14,040 nt of DNA from assembly GCA_019658985.1 (NCBI GenBank), contig JAIFWS010000016.1:1-14040 (forward strand). The letters run 5' to 3'. The notes under the pieces are model-generated. The model worked only from the letters and a program-made list of their open reading frames with translations. It did not search any database and had not been told where the DNA came from. Made by a program: the position numbers and the translations under genes. Shown one piece after another: positions 1-6,747 of the stretch; the stretch's first letter is position 1, and each line of letters begins with the position of its first letter. The stretch is from Candidatus Parcubacteria bacterium. GTDB taxonomy: Bacteria > Patescibacteriota > Minisyncoccia > Minisyncoccales > Staskawiczbacteraceae.

Positions 1-357
1 AGGAGAGAAACAGTTAAAGAAACCATTCCAGATAAGGGAAGATTCGCGGAATTAATTAAAGAGCAGCAAATCAGTTTCGTTCCCAATAAAGAAAATGCCC
101 AAGAGTATTTAATTGAACCCTCCGCTAAAGAAGTGCTGGATGATTTGGTAAAACATTTATTTTTCATGCAGATGTACCACTTGATTTTAGAAGCCAATGC
201 ATCAGAACACGCCGCCCGCCGCATGGCCATGAAAACCGCATCCGATAACGCCAGCGATTTAGGTCAGGGATTAAATTTGCAATATAACAAGTCGCGCCAG
301 TCCGCCATTACCAACCAGATTATTGAAATCATCGCCGGCGCGGAGTCATTAAATTAA
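1..357 (+). CDS. atpG: ATP synthase F1 gamma subunit, C-terminal part
   Basis: Partial gene: the reading frame is open from base 1 and only the last 118 codons are in the window. Gamma is the central rotor shaft of F1Fo ATP synthase. It turns inside the alpha3beta3 head and couples proton (or sodium) flow to ATP synthesis. The end carries the family's C-terminal helix signature: a SEHAARRMAMKTASDNA stretch, then the NKSRQSAITNQIIEIIAGA block that forms the long coiled-coil helix. The GTG at 133 is an internal codon, since the frame continues upstream with gamma-like sequence. The gene lies 23 bases before atpD in the usual gamma-beta order. No anomaly is seen; identity is close to certain. 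Confidence 0.96.
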   Translation, partial: RRETVKETIPDKGRFAELIKEQQISFVPNKENAQEYLIEPSAKEVLDDLVKHLFFMQMYHLILEANASEHAARRMAMKTASDNASDLGQGLNLQYNKSRQSAITNQIIEIIAGAESLN

Positions 358-380
358 AAATTATCTAATTTATTAAAAAA

Positions 381-1751
381 ATGAACAAAGGAACTATTAT
401 ACAAATCATCGGGCCGGTCGTGGATGTGGAGTTTGCCCAAGAAGGCCAGCTTCCGGAAATTTACCATGCGCTCAAAGTCAAAGGCCCGAAGGGGGAAGTG
501 GTTTTGGAAGTGGTAAAGCATTTGGATGCCAAGCGGGTAAAAACCATTTCGCTTCAGTCTACTGACGGATTGGAACGCGGATTGGAAGTGCAAAATACTG
601 GCAAGCAGATTGAGGTTCCGGTAGGTCCTGATGTTCTTGGGAATATCTTCAATGTGATCGGAGAAACATTAAACAAAACTGAAACGAAATTCAAAAAGTT
701 TTCGCCGATCCACCAGGCCGCCCCGCCATTTACCGAGCAGGCCACGAAAACCGAAGTGTTTGAAACGGGAATTAAAGTTATCGATTTGATCGCCCCGTTT
801 ATTAAAGGAGGAAAAATTGGACTGTTTGGCGGAGCCGGAGTGGGAAAAACCGTATTAATTCAGGAATTAATCAGAAACATCGCTGAAGAAGGCGGGGGAG
901 TTTCGGTATTTGCCGGAGTTGGAGAAAGAACCCGCGAAGGAAATGATTTATACATGGAAATGAAAGAATCGGGGGTTATCAGTAAAACCGCGTTGGTGTT
1001 TGGCCAAATGAACGAGGTGCCGGGCGCCCGCGCCCGCGTGGCATTGTCTGCTTTGACGATGGCCGAATATTTCCGCGACCAGGAAAATAAAAACGTATTG
1101 TTCTTCATTGATAATATCTTCCGGTTCAGCCAGGCTGGGTCTGAAGTTTCAACGTTATTGGGGCGTATGCCATCAGCCGTCGGATATCAGCCGACCTTGG
1201 CGCAAGAAATGGCGGAATTACAGGAAAGAATTACCTCAACTTCAAAAGGTTCGATTACTTCGGTGCAAGCCGTGTATGTGCCGGCTGACGATATAACCGA
1301 CCCTGCGCCGGCCACAACCTTTTCCCATTTGGATTCAACGATCGTATTAAACCGCGCATTGACCGAAATTGGAATTTATCCGGCTGTTGACCCGTTGGCT
1401 TCAACCTCGAGTGCTTTGGACCCGAAAGTGGTGGGAGAAAAGCATTATGAAACCGCCCGCGGAGTGCAATTAACATTGCAAAGGTACAAAGACTTGCAGG
1501 ATATTATCGCCATCTTGGGAATGGAAGAACTTTCTGATGAAGACAAGAAAGTGGTCAGCCGCGCCCGGAAAATCCAGCGTTTTATGAGCCAGCCGTTCTT
1601 CGTGGCCGAAAATTTTACCGGCCGCAAGGGAAAATTCGTAACATTAGAAGAGACGATTAAAGGATTTTCTGAAATCCTGGAAGGAAAACACGATTCAGTC
1701 CCGGAAGAAAATTTTTACTTGAAAGGCGCAATCGAAGAAATTAATTCGTAA
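381..1751 (+). CDS. atpD: ATP synthase F1 beta subunit
   Basis: Catalytic subunit of F1 ATP synthase (456 aa, close to the family's usual 460-480), making or hydrolysing ATP at the alpha/beta interface on the cytoplasmic side. The N-terminal beta-barrel (about 1-80) opens with a GTIIQIIGPVVDVEF motif. Walker A is GGAGVGKT at 150-157, the catalytic glutamate is E182 in GVGER, and Walker B is VLFFID at 239-244 followed by NIFRF. The torque loop usually written DELSEED appears as EELSDED at 382-388. MNEVPGAR (210-217) replaces the common MNEPPGAR. The ATG at 381 begins the conserved N-terminus. No Shine-Dalgarno sequence precedes it, only A/T-rich sequence. It sits between atpG and atpC in the usual order. 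Confidence 0.98.
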   Translation: MNKGTIIQIIGPVVDVEFAQEGQLPEIYHALKVKGPKGEVVLEVVKHLDAKRVKTISLQSTDGLERGLEVQNTGKQIEVPVGPDVLGNIFNVIGETLNKTETKFKKFSPIHQAAPPFTEQATKTEVFETGIKVIDLIAPFIKGGKIGLFGGAGVGKTVLIQELIRNIAEEGGGVSVFAGVGERTREGNDLYMEMKESGVISKTALVFGQMNEVPGARARVALSALTMAEYFRDQENKNVLFFIDNIFRFSQAGSEVSTLLGRMPSAVGYQPTLAQEMAELQERITSTSKGSITSVQAVYVPADDITDPAPATTFSHLDSTIVLNRALTEIGIYPAVDPLASTSSALDPKVVGEKHYETARGVQLTLQRYKDLQDIIAILGMEELSDEDKKVVSRARKIQRFMSQPFFVAENFTGRKGKFVTLEETIKGFSEILEGKHDSVPEENFYLKGAIEEINS

Positions 1752-1762
1752 TTTTTCGCGTT

Positions 1763-1829
1763 TGTCATCCCCGACTTGATCGGGGATCCAGGATATATTT
1801 TCTGGATTCCCGCTTTCGCGGGAATGACA
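1763..1829. repeat. REP-like double palindrome between atpD and atpC
   Basis: Two hairpins stand back to back: ATCCCCGA-cttga-TCGGGGAT (1768-1788) and ATTCCCGC-ttt-GCGGGAAT. The whole unit is also an inverted repeat, beginning TGTCAT (1763) and ending ATGACA (1829), with CCAG and CTGG facing each other across a short A/T spacer. From memory, sequences of this type (GTCATCCCCGA...GCGGGAATGAC) are dispersed in many unrelated bacterial genomes. It fills nearly all of the 91-base atpD-atpC gap. In RNA it would form a strong hairpin inside the operon transcript. It lacks a U-run, so it is not a classical terminator. Confidence 0.85.
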
Positions 1830-1842
1830 TTAGAGCATATTT

Positions 1843-2082
1843 ATGAAATTATCAGTGTATTCATTGAAAAAGATTTTATTTGCCGGGGAGGCGAGTCTTT
1901 TAAACTGCAAAACCGTTATGGGTGAGATCACGGTGTTGGACCACCACGAAACGTATATCGGAGTATTGTCTGAAGGCGTGATGAAGGTCGTAGATTCGTC
2001 CCAAAAAGAGCATTTTTTTCCGGTAACGTCCGGTTTCATTGAGGTGAGGCAGGGGAACGAGGTTCGCTGCATGGTGGATTAA
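1843..2082 (+). CDS. atpC: ATP synthase F1 epsilon subunit, barrel domain only
   Basis: Epsilon links the gamma shaft to the c-ring of ATP synthase and in many bacteria also inhibits ATP hydrolysis. The 79 aa match the N-terminal beta-sandwich domain: LSVYSLKKILFAGEA at the start, GEITVLDHHETYIGVLSEG in the middle, and FFPVTSGFIEVRQGNEV near the end. The usual protein is about 130-140 aa. The C-terminal helical hairpin, which carries the inhibitory function in other species, is missing, and the frame stops cleanly after the barrel. Position after atpD supports the call. The ATG at 1843 follows the REP-like element and has no Shine-Dalgarno sequence. A short epsilon can still assemble, but regulation by the C-terminal helices should be absent (inference). 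Confidence 0.88.
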   Translation: MKLSVYSLKKILFAGEASLLNCKTVMGEITVLDHHETYIGVLSEGVMKVVDSSQKEHFFPVTSGFIEVRQGNEVRCMVD

Positions 2083-2095
2083 AAAAATAAAAAAT

Positions 2096-2347
2096 ATGTC
2101 CGAAGGAAGAATATCTTACACAGAGAAAAGGGCGCTCGATAAGGAAGTAAAACCCCAAACGATGGCGTTCCCCTATGAGAGAAAGGCTGAGGCAGAAGCG
2201 TTTGCGAAACAAATGCAGTTATCAATTACCATATCGCCATATGCGGAAAATCCCTCTGGTGAATTCACGATAACGTTTGAAGGAAATGAGGATACGGCGA
2301 AGGAATTTATGAGAAGAATGGACGGCAAGCCTAAACCCGCCATTTAG
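2096..2347 (+). CDS. Small hypothetical protein
   Basis: An 83-aa protein of unknown family that I do not recognise. It is soluble and charged, with no membrane segment or signal peptide. Residues about 25-45 form a lysine/glutamate/alanine-rich helix (ERKAEAEAFAKQMQ), and the second half alternates as beta strand then helix (FTITFEGNEDTAKEFMRRM). A small alpha/beta fold is plausible but not shown. It starts 13 bases after the atpC stop with only A-rich sequence before the ATG, so it is probably co-transcribed with the ATP synthase genes. Support for being real is the clean frame, the tight spacing and a new promoter just after its stop. Confidence 0.65.
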   Translation: MSEGRISYTEKRALDKEVKPQTMAFPYERKAEAEAFAKQMQLSITISPYAENPSGEFTITFEGNEDTAKEFMRRMDGKPKPAI

Positions 2348-2363
2348 GGCTGTGGATTACTAT

Positions 2364-2394
2364 TTGACATCATTTTTTATACACGTGGTATAAT
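2364..2394 (+). promoter_or_regulatory. Sigma-70-type promoter for the DUF378 gene
   Basis: A perfect -35 box TTGACA (2364-2369) is followed by a perfect -10 box TATAAT (2389-2394) that also has the extended -10 TG (2386-2387). The spacer is 19 bases, longer than the ideal 17, but the extended -10 would compensate. Transcription would start near 2401 and leave a leader of about 72 bases. That leader holds two weak hairpins (CTTGAA/TTCAAG at 2403-2424 and TTTAAGA/TCTTAAA at 2442-2469), the second ending just before the ATG. Confidence 0.75.
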
Positions 2395-2472
2395 TAATTA
2401 ATCTTGAATTAATGAATTTTCAAGGGAAAAAGGTCGCTTTATTTAAGAAGAAGTTAATTATCTCTTAAAAAA

Positions 2473-2679
2473 ATGCAAAAATTAACGACCGTAGACGTTG
2501 TAGCTCTCGTCTTGTTGGTAGTTGGAGGGCTTAACTGGGGCTTAGTAGGCTTGTTCCAGTGGAATCTCGTAGATGCGCTCCTTGGAATGTGGCCAATGTT
2601 GGCTCGATTGGTATATGTATTGGTTGGATTGTCTGCTGTATATGTAGGATGGCTCTGGATGAAGTTAGAAAGGAAATAG
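2473..2679 (+). CDS. DUF378 family membrane protein
   Basis: A 68-aa integral membrane protein. It matches the DUF378 (YuzA-like) family in length and pattern: an N-terminal helix with the LLVVGGLNWGLVGLF motif (about 13-28), the NLVDALLG link, and a second helix ending VYVLVGLSAVYVGWLW (about 46-62). The function of the family is unknown. Two membrane helices with short ends and a basic C-terminus are visible. It stands alone, with its own strong promoter and a terminator 12 bases after the stop, so it is a monocistronic unit. No Shine-Dalgarno sequence is seen. Confidence 0.85.
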   Translation: MQKLTTVDVVALVLLVVGGLNWGLVGLFQWNLVDALLGMWPMLARLVYVLVGLSAVYVGWLWMKLERK

Positions 2680-2687
2680 AAAATATA

Positions 2688-2720
2688 AACAAAAAACCGC
2701 GCATGAGCGCGGTTTTTGTT
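2688..2720. terminator. Bidirectional intrinsic terminator
   Basis: The stem AAAAACCGCGC (2692-2702) pairs perfectly with GCGCGGTTTTT (2707-2717) across the loop ATGA. The A-run on one side and T-run on the other let it work on both strands. It ends the DUF378 transcript on the plus strand and the PurD-like gene (stop at 2727) on the minus strand. Confidence 0.92.
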
Positions 2721-2726
2721 TACTTC

Positions 2727-4049
2727 TTAATATAAATACCCCCAAGTTTGTAGTTTATCCGAATCCTCGCCCCAGCTCGCCCCGATATCCGTCCGGTAGA
2801 TGATATTCAATAACATAATGTTGTCCAAACGGCCGTAGACTTGCTTGCGGGCTTCTTCCATAGTTGTCCCGTGCCCGGTGACAATTAACACATAAGCGCT
2901 AGATCCGGCGATCCGCCAGACCCCGTCAACAATTTTTACGTCTCCGATGTGGATCCCTTCTAAATTCGGTTTTTTAAATAGAATAGAAAGGTCTTTATAT
3001 AAATCCATTTCGCTCGGATCGTCGTAAGGAAAAGGAGGGACGACGCAAACAACTCCGACCTGGAATCCTCTTTTGGTTTTTAAATCAAAATTTTGATGGT
3101 TGGCAATCGCGTGCAGGAAATCTCCCCAATCGGAAGTAACTCCCTCCTGTTGGATGGAAATGGTTGGGTAGCCGAAACGGCAGGTGAACTCCAAAGGATA
3201 AATTCCGCGGCCGTTTACGATGCAATTAATATCAATGTAGCCGACGTACCCGCTTTTTTTCAAATCCTCTTCCATCTTACCAGTCGTTTGTTTGAAGAGG
3301 GTATTGGGTTCGGACCAGAACATGGAAGTTCCCATTTCGCCGGTCATCGGACCCAGTTCGCCGGGGAATAGGCGCTTATGTTCAAAGGCAATTAAAATAG
3401 GAGTGATGAATTTTTCGCCGTTGAAAAATGCTGACATTCCCACTTCCACTCCCGAGACGAATTTTTGCAGTTGGAATTGCTTGATTTTTTTCTCAATGAT
3501 CTTTTTGTTTTGCTCCAGTGCTTCGCATAAATCCTTCCCATCTTCTTCCCGGGCGATAAATAATAATCCTTTCCAATCGCTTGGTACAAAGCCTGAAGGT
3601 TTGTAGACATACCGGCCGGGATTGTCTTTGATGAATTGGATGGCTTTGTCGTAATTGTCAAAATCCCAAGAGGGAAGTGTTAGCAACCCAAGTCGTTTCA
3701 TTTCCGCCTGGCCGAATTCGCGGTCTTCCTCGAGCCGGTCAGTGTATTCACTTCCTCCGACAACGGCTTTGCCTTTTTTGCGCAAGTCATCAGCCTGTTT
3801 TCCAAAGCCTACGTCATCAAAGACTACCACGTCCGCCCAATCGACGTGCTCTTTCCAGTCAGAAACCCTTTCTAAAAACCCTTCGTAAACATCTTTGTCT
3901 TTTTCATCTTTGATCCAGATTTTTACTTGGTGCCCTTCCTTTTGGATTTTCCAGGCCAGGTCGCCGGATAAACTTTCCCAGCTGATGAATAAAAATTTTC
4001 TAATTTGTTTTTCCGCAGGATTATTTTTTTCGTGATTTCCGTTTGTCAT
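2727..4049 (-). CDS. PurD-like ATP-grasp protein (phosphoribosylamine-glycine ligase family)
   Basis: A 440-aa cytoplasmic ATP-grasp protein resembling PurD, which joins glycine to phosphoribosylamine in purine synthesis. An N-terminal Rossmann-like part (about 17-100) includes WADVVVFDDVGFGKQADDLR. ATP-grasp signatures follow: YVYKPSG with K150, KFVSGVEVGMSAF (197-208), EHKRLFPGELGPMTGEMG (223-240, compare HKRxFDGDxGPNTGGMG of PurD), D273, and the metal-binding PLEFTCRFG (285-293, compare LEYNVRFGDPE). The PurD GPNTGG is altered to GPMTGE, and RFGDPE to RFGYPT. No other purine gene is nearby, so the true substrate is uncertain; it may be a PurD paralogue ligating another amine. The unit is monocistronic: a likely promoter ends 6 bases before the ATG and a terminator follows. 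Confidence 0.8.
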   Translation of the reverse strand: MTNGNHEKNNPAEKQIRKFLFISWESLSGDLAWKIQKEGHQVKIWIKDEKDKDVYEGFLERVSDWKEHVDWADVVVFDDVGFGKQADDLRKKGKAVVGGSEYTDRLEEDREFGQAEMKRLGLLTLPSWDFDNYDKAIQFIKDNPGRYVYKPSGFVPSDWKGLLFIAREEDGKDLCEALEQNKKIIEKKIKQFQLQKFVSGVEVGMSAFFNGEKFITPILIAFEHKRLFPGELGPMTGEMGTSMFWSEPNTLFKQTTGKMEEDLKKSGYVGYIDINCIVNGRGIYPLEFTCRFGYPTISIQQEGVTSDWGDFLHAIANHQNFDLKTKRGFQVGVVCVVPPFPYDDPSEMDLYKDLSILFKKPNLEGIHIGDVKIVDGVWRIAGSSAYVLIVTGHGTTMEEARKQVYGRLDNIMLLNIIYRTDIGASWGEDSDKLQTWGYLY

Positions 4050-4055
4050 ATTTCA

Positions 4056-4084
4056 ATCATACAACATTTATTTTTAATCAACAA
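4056..4084 (-). promoter_or_regulatory. Possible promoter of the PurD-like gene
   Basis: On the minus strand, TTGTTG (complement of 4079-4084) and TATGAT (complement of 4056-4061) are separated by 17 bases. The ATG at 4049 lies 6 bases after the -10 box, so the transcript would be leaderless or nearly so. The -10 box matches 5 of 6 consensus bases, but the -35 is weak. Tentative. Confidence 0.45.
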
Positions 4085-4104
4085 TATATTTTTAGAAAAA
4101 TGGT

Positions 4105-4136
4105 AAAAAAAATTCCGCGCGAAGCGGAATTTTTTT
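4105..4136 (-). terminator. Intrinsic terminator after the small zinc-ribbon gene
   Basis: The stem TTCCGC (4113-4118) pairs with GCGGAA (4124-4129) over the loop GCGAA. It is extended by at least six A-T pairs on each side. On the minus strand it leaves a U-run, 12 bases after the stop of the gene at 4149-4343. Confidence 0.88.
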
Positions 4137-4148
4137 CAAACAACCTTT

Positions 4149-4343
4149 TTAGTAACGGTTATTCTGTCTTGGTGGCCTGTTTTTTGCCCAGCAGTCTTTG
4201 CAGTAGATTGGCCGGTCAGGAGCTGGTTCGAAAGGCAATTCTGTGATGTCTTTACCACAGTCACTGCATTTCCAGTTTCCTTTTACCATTGGCCGTGGGG
4301 CAAAACTTCCTCCACCTCCCTTGTTATCAAATTTATTGAACAT
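4149..4343 (-). CDS. Small CxxC...CxxC zinc-ribbon protein
   Basis: A 64-aa protein with one putative treble-clef/zinc-ribbon unit: CSDC and CKDC are separated by 18 residues. The stretch between them (GKDITELPFEPAPDRPIYC) is typical of the CxxC-x17-CxxC small proteins abundant in Patescibacteria. The N-terminus is glycine-rich and flexible (FDNKGGGGSF), and the C-terminus is basic. The family is thought to bind zinc and perhaps nucleic acid or ribosomes; its actual role is not known to me. It is transcribed leftward, with a terminator after it. Upstream on the same strand stands the long palindrome 4373-4535, which may supply its promoter or leader. Confidence 0.85.
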   Translation of the reverse strand: MFNKFDNKGGGGSFAPRPMVKGNWKCSDCGKDITELPFEPAPDRPIYCKDCWAKNRPPRQNNRY

Positions 4344-4372
4344 TTATTCATCACCGGTTTCCATACTGTTTC

Positions 4373-4535
4373 AGAGGCTGTCTAGAGAATCCGTATTCGC
4401 GCTATTTTTAAAATTCTCGGCTGCAAATCTGTAATAACTCGTCGGCTTGCACATTGTGCAAACCTTCTCATTCTTCCAAATTTTCGCTCGAGAATTTTAA
4501 AAATATCATCGAAAGAGGTTCTCTAGACAGCCTCT
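4373..4535 (-). repeat. Long structured palindrome, copy 1 (core reads on minus strand)
   Basis: A 163-bp near-palindrome. The outer arms AGAGGCTGTCTAGAGAA (4373-4389) and their exact complement (4519-4535) give 17 paired bases. A second paired block, ATTTTTAAAATTCTCG (4404-4419) with 4489-4504, gives 16 perfect pairs. The tip is TTGCACA-t-TGTGCAA (4447-4461). Read on the minus strand, the core matches copies 2 and 3: GAGCGAAAATTTG (complement of 4477-4489) and a TTATTrCArATTTGCAGC box (complement of 4421-4438). It lies upstream of the minus-strand zinc-ribbon gene. A TACAAT sequence (complement of 4536-4541) at its upstream edge could be a -10 box. Confidence 0.85.
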
Positions 4536-4731
4536 ATTGTACGTATGTGACCGGCGATCGAGAATTTAAAACGACCTTTGACGTCAAAGCCGTTCTACTA
4601 TCCTCTTTACCCTGAGATTAATCGAAGGGCCGAGCTAATACTATTTACGACTTGTTGTCTGGGTTTATGGTAGCTTTTATTGCAAATCATGTCAAATTGA
4701 CCATTTCGCCTCTTTAGATTAGGATGAAAGT
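4536..4731. other. Intergenic region before the GerMN gene, with a 14-bp perfect palindrome
   Basis: No gene or tRNA is seen here. CTTTGACGTCAAAG (4576-4589) is a perfect palindrome, and flanking AACG/CGTT lengthens it to a stem of about 11 pairs with a one-base bulge. It could be an operator or a small hairpin. A weak promoter-like pair, TTGTCT (4655-4660) and TATTGC (4678-4683) with 17-base spacing, is the best candidate I see for the GerMN-tgt transcript. AGGA (4721-4724) before the ATG at 4732 is a weak ribosome binding site. Confidence 0.4.
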
Positions 4732-5568
4732 ATGAAAAAAACGCATATTATAGCATTAGTTTTGGCTGCTGTGGTGATACTGATCCTAGCCGTTTTTTAT
4801 TTCCTGCCTAAGTCCGAGGTAAAAGCCCCTGAGGAAAATAACGCGCCGGGCATTACCGTTGACTCCCCGCAGCCCGATCAGGCAATCACATCCCCGGTAA
4901 TCATTACCGGATCGGTTAATGGCCAGGGTTGGACGGGTTTTGAGGGCCAAGTAGGAACGGTTAAGCTGATCGATAGCACGGGAAAAGAATTGGGATCGGG
5001 AATCTTAACCGCAACCGGAGACTGGATGAAATTGCCAACGGCTTTCCAGACGACGATTTATTTTGATTACCCCGGCGATGGCACAGGCCACTTGGTTTTC
5101 CATAATGAAAACGCCAGCGGCGAGGCAGAGCGGGATAAGACTTTCACATTACCGGTAAAACTTGCGAAAAGTTCCGCCGCGAAAACCAAGGTCAAGGTAT
5201 ATTTTAGCAACCTCAAGGTTGAATCCCTTGCGTCTTGCGATGTGAAATTCTATGTGGAGCGGGAGGTTCCTAAAACCCAGTCAATCGCACGCGCGGCACT
5301 GGATGAATTACTCAAAGGACCGACAGAGGTAGAGCAGCAGGCAAAATTCTTCACCAGTATTAATTCGGGAGTGAAAGTACAGAGCCTGGTAATAACGAAT
5401 GGGGTGGCGAGGGTGGACTTCAATGAAGAACTCCAAAAAGATGTGGCCGGATCCTGCGAAGTTTCCGCGATCCGCTCGCAAATAACCGAAACTCTCAAGC
5501 AATTCCCGACGGTAAAAAGCATAGTCATATCAATTAACGGGAGAACCGACGATATTTTACAGCCATGA
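4732..5568 (+). CDS. Membrane-anchored Gmad2 and GerMN domain protein
   Basis: A 278-aa protein with an N-terminal signal anchor (basic MKKTH, then a hydrophobic helix at about 6-25) and the remainder outside the membrane. Residues about 40-143 match the Gmad2 immunoglobulin-like domain: ITVDSPQPDQAITSPVIITG, then GWTGFEGQVGTVKLIDSTG. Residues about 153-275 match the GerMN domain: VKVYFSN, ARAALDELLKGPT (186-198), GVARVDFNEEL (224-234), and an ending strand IVISINGR. Two cysteines (C169, C242) might form a disulfide. In spore formers these domains occur in germination and sporulation proteins; here, without sporulation, a cell-envelope role is likely but unknown. Its stop overlaps the tgt start (ATGA), so the two are translationally coupled. 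Confidence 0.88.
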   Translation: MKKTHIIALVLAAVVILILAVFYFLPKSEVKAPEENNAPGITVDSPQPDQAITSPVIITGSVNGQGWTGFEGQVGTVKLIDSTGKELGSGILTATGDWMKLPTAFQTTIYFDYPGDGTGHLVFHNENASGEAERDKTFTLPVKLAKSSAAKTKVKVYFSNLKVESLASCDVKFYVEREVPKTQSIARAALDELLKGPTEVEQQAKFFTSINSGVKVQSLVITNGVARVDFNEELQKDVAGSCEVSAIRSQITETLKQFPTVKSIVISINGRTDDILQP

Positions 5569-6728
5569 GTATTAATTTCAAAATTTCAAAAAAGTCCATA
5601 AAGAGTAATGCCCGGCTGGGATTGATCGAGACATCGCACGGAGTAATTGAAACTCCGTGTTTAGTTCCGGTGGCAACGCAGGCAGCGGTAAAAACATTGA
5701 CCAGCGAAGAGGTGGAAAAAACCAAATCCCAGATTTTGATTTCCAATACTTTCCACCTGCACTTAAAGCCCGGAGAAAAAATCGTCGGAAAAGCCGGCGG
5801 CATCCACGGGTTTATGAATTGGAAAAAGCCGTTGATGACCGATTCAGGGGGGTTCCAGGTTTTTTCACTGGGGTTCGGTCATGATTTAAACCTTGGTAAA
5901 ATGATCAACCCTAAAACGCGGATGGGTTCCGACGCGGATTTACAGGCGGAAATTAAAATCGGGTCACAGCCTAAGAAATTGAAGATCCGGCAGGATGGGG
6001 TATTTTTCCGGTCTCCAATCGACGGGCGGGAATTATTCATCGGGCCGAAAGAATCCATAAAAATCCAGGAACAGCTGGGCGCGGATATCATTTTTGCTTT
6101 TGACGAATGCACCGCCCCTTTGGCCGATTACGAATACACCCGCAACTCCCTGGAAAAAACCCATGCCTGGGCAAAAATCTGCCTGGAGTCTAAAAAATCA
6201 AAACAGGCGCTGTATGGAATCGTCCAAGGAGGAAGATATAAAGATTTGAGGATTGAATCTGCCAAATTCATCGGCTCGCTGCCGTTTGACGGGTTTGGGA
6301 TCGGCGGGGAATTCGGCGATGACAAAAAAACCATGTCAAAAATGCTCCATTGGGTCATCAAGGAATTGCCGGAGAAAAAACCACGGCATTTATTGGGCAT
6401 TGGAAAGCTGGATGATCTTGAAAATATTATCAAGGCCGGAGTCGATACGTTTGATTGCACTATTCCCACGCATTATGCCCGCCGCGGAATCGCTTTCACT
6501 TCCGAGGGAAAATTAAATTTGAAGCAATCGAAATTTTTGAAAAAGCAGGAACCGCTCGACAAAGGATGCATTTGCGATGTTTGTTTAAACTACAAGAAAG
6601 ATTATATCTGCCATTTGCTTAAAGCAGGGGAGATAACCGCATTGCGGCTGATTACGTTTCATAATTTGTACTATTTTAACAGTGTCGTGGAAAATATCCG
6701 GCAGAAGATCAGGAGAGGCGAGATTTAA
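5565..6728 (+). CDS. tgt: tRNA-guanine transglycosylase
   Basis: A 387-aa enzyme that exchanges guanine 34 of GUN-anticodon tRNAs for a queuosine precursor. Visible motifs: SNTFHLHLKPG (60-70), DSGGFQVFSL with catalytic D93 (93-102), FDEC (179-182), YGIVQGG (217-223), nucleophile D297 in FDCTIPT, and zinc ligands C335, C337, C340 and H366. Two oddities: a stretch at about 103-145 lengthens the usual DSGGFQVFSL-to-GVxFRSPIDG interval by roughly 25 residues, and the substrate-pocket GGLAVGE is GGEFGDD (247-253). The latter may mean altered base preference (inference). No queuosine synthesis gene is visible. It starts 4 bases inside the GerMN gene. Confidence 0.95.
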   Translation: MSINFKISKKSIKSNARLGLIETSHGVIETPCLVPVATQAAVKTLTSEEVEKTKSQILISNTFHLHLKPGEKIVGKAGGIHGFMNWKKPLMTDSGGFQVFSLGFGHDLNLGKMINPKTRMGSDADLQAEIKIGSQPKKLKIRQDGVFFRSPIDGRELFIGPKESIKIQEQLGADIIFAFDECTAPLADYEYTRNSLEKTHAWAKICLESKKSKQALYGIVQGGRYKDLRIESAKFIGSLPFDGFGIGGEFGDDKKTMSKMLHWVIKELPEKKPRHLLGIGKLDDLENIIKAGVDTFDCTIPTHYARRGIAFTSEGKLNLKQSKFLKKQEPLDKGCICDVCLNYKKDYICHLLKAGEITALRLITFHNLYYFNSVVENIRQKIRRGEI

Positions 6729-6747
6729 GAGTAAATTAATGTTTCCG

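Noticed and set aside
4373..4535. Intrinsic terminator for the zinc-ribbon or GerMN gene
   Set aside because: It lies upstream of both divergent genes and has no U-run; its core matches the two other palindromes.
6128..6469. 113-aa minus-strand reading frame within tgt
   Set aside because: It is a shadow of the conserved tgt coding frame.
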